DNA of 6,000 bases from JANPJV01 sp031425695. Its GTDB lineage: Bacteria; Pseudomonadota; Gammaproteobacteria; Xanthomonadales; SZUA-5. The position numbers and the translations under genes are program-made. Where the stretch lies: assembly GCA_031425695.1 (NCBI GenBank), contig JANPJV010000041.1, forward strand, positions 1 through 6,000, written 5' to 3'. Positions 5,975-6,000 of the stretch are shown here, piece by piece (positions within the stretch are counted from its first letter, which is position 1; every line of letters begins with the position of its first letter). Under the pieces are notes generated by a model that searched no databases, had not been told where the DNA came from, and saw only the letters and a program-made list of their open reading frames with translations.

Positions 5975-6000
5975 GCTGTTTGTCTAAAAGGTCCGGGGGA

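Overview
The window is GC-rich chromosomal DNA from what looks like a gammaproteobacterium, plausibly of the Xanthomonadales/Lysobacterales. This placement is inference. It rests on the base composition, the TorF-type outer-membrane protein with a standard signal peptide, the kinase/FGE-like fusion, and REP-like hairpins of the 'GTAGCCCGGGTAAGC...' type that I recall from that group. There are no phage, plasmid, transposase, CRISPR or RNA genes.

Layout: 1-196 is a non-coding edge holding a 13-bp tandem array. 197-1423 (minus) is a fused ThrE-type threonine/serine exporter. 1424-1672 is a divergent gap with a REP-like inverted repeat. 1673-2551 (plus) is a two-domain EamA/DMT transporter. 2552-2726 is a gap with a second, different inverted repeat. 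2727-3431 (plus) is a TorF-family outer-membrane protein with a signal peptide. 3432-3706 lies between convergent genes and holds a paired-palindrome element, a strong terminator and a 46-bp imperfect inverted repeat. 3707-5908 (minus) is a membrane-anchored Ser/Thr protein kinase with a C-terminal FGE/SUMF1-like domain. 5909-6000 is its upstream region, with a second copy of the paired palindrome.

The four genes do not form an operon: each sits in its own unit with structured intergenic DNA between. Three are envelope functions (amino-acid export, drug/metabolite-type transport, outer-membrane protein) and one is a transmembrane signalling kinase. No pathway linking them can be read from the sequence.

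I see no clear new multi-gene system. The least explained signals are non-coding: the 6+7-bp mosaic array at the left edge, the long inverted repeat at 3543-3689 whose mismatches are mostly G-U wobbles in plus-strand RNA, and the GTCCGGAC palindrome pairs found at two loci. In the kinase, the FGE-like domain lacks both catalytic cysteines and the juxtamembrane linker contains a small in-frame duplication.
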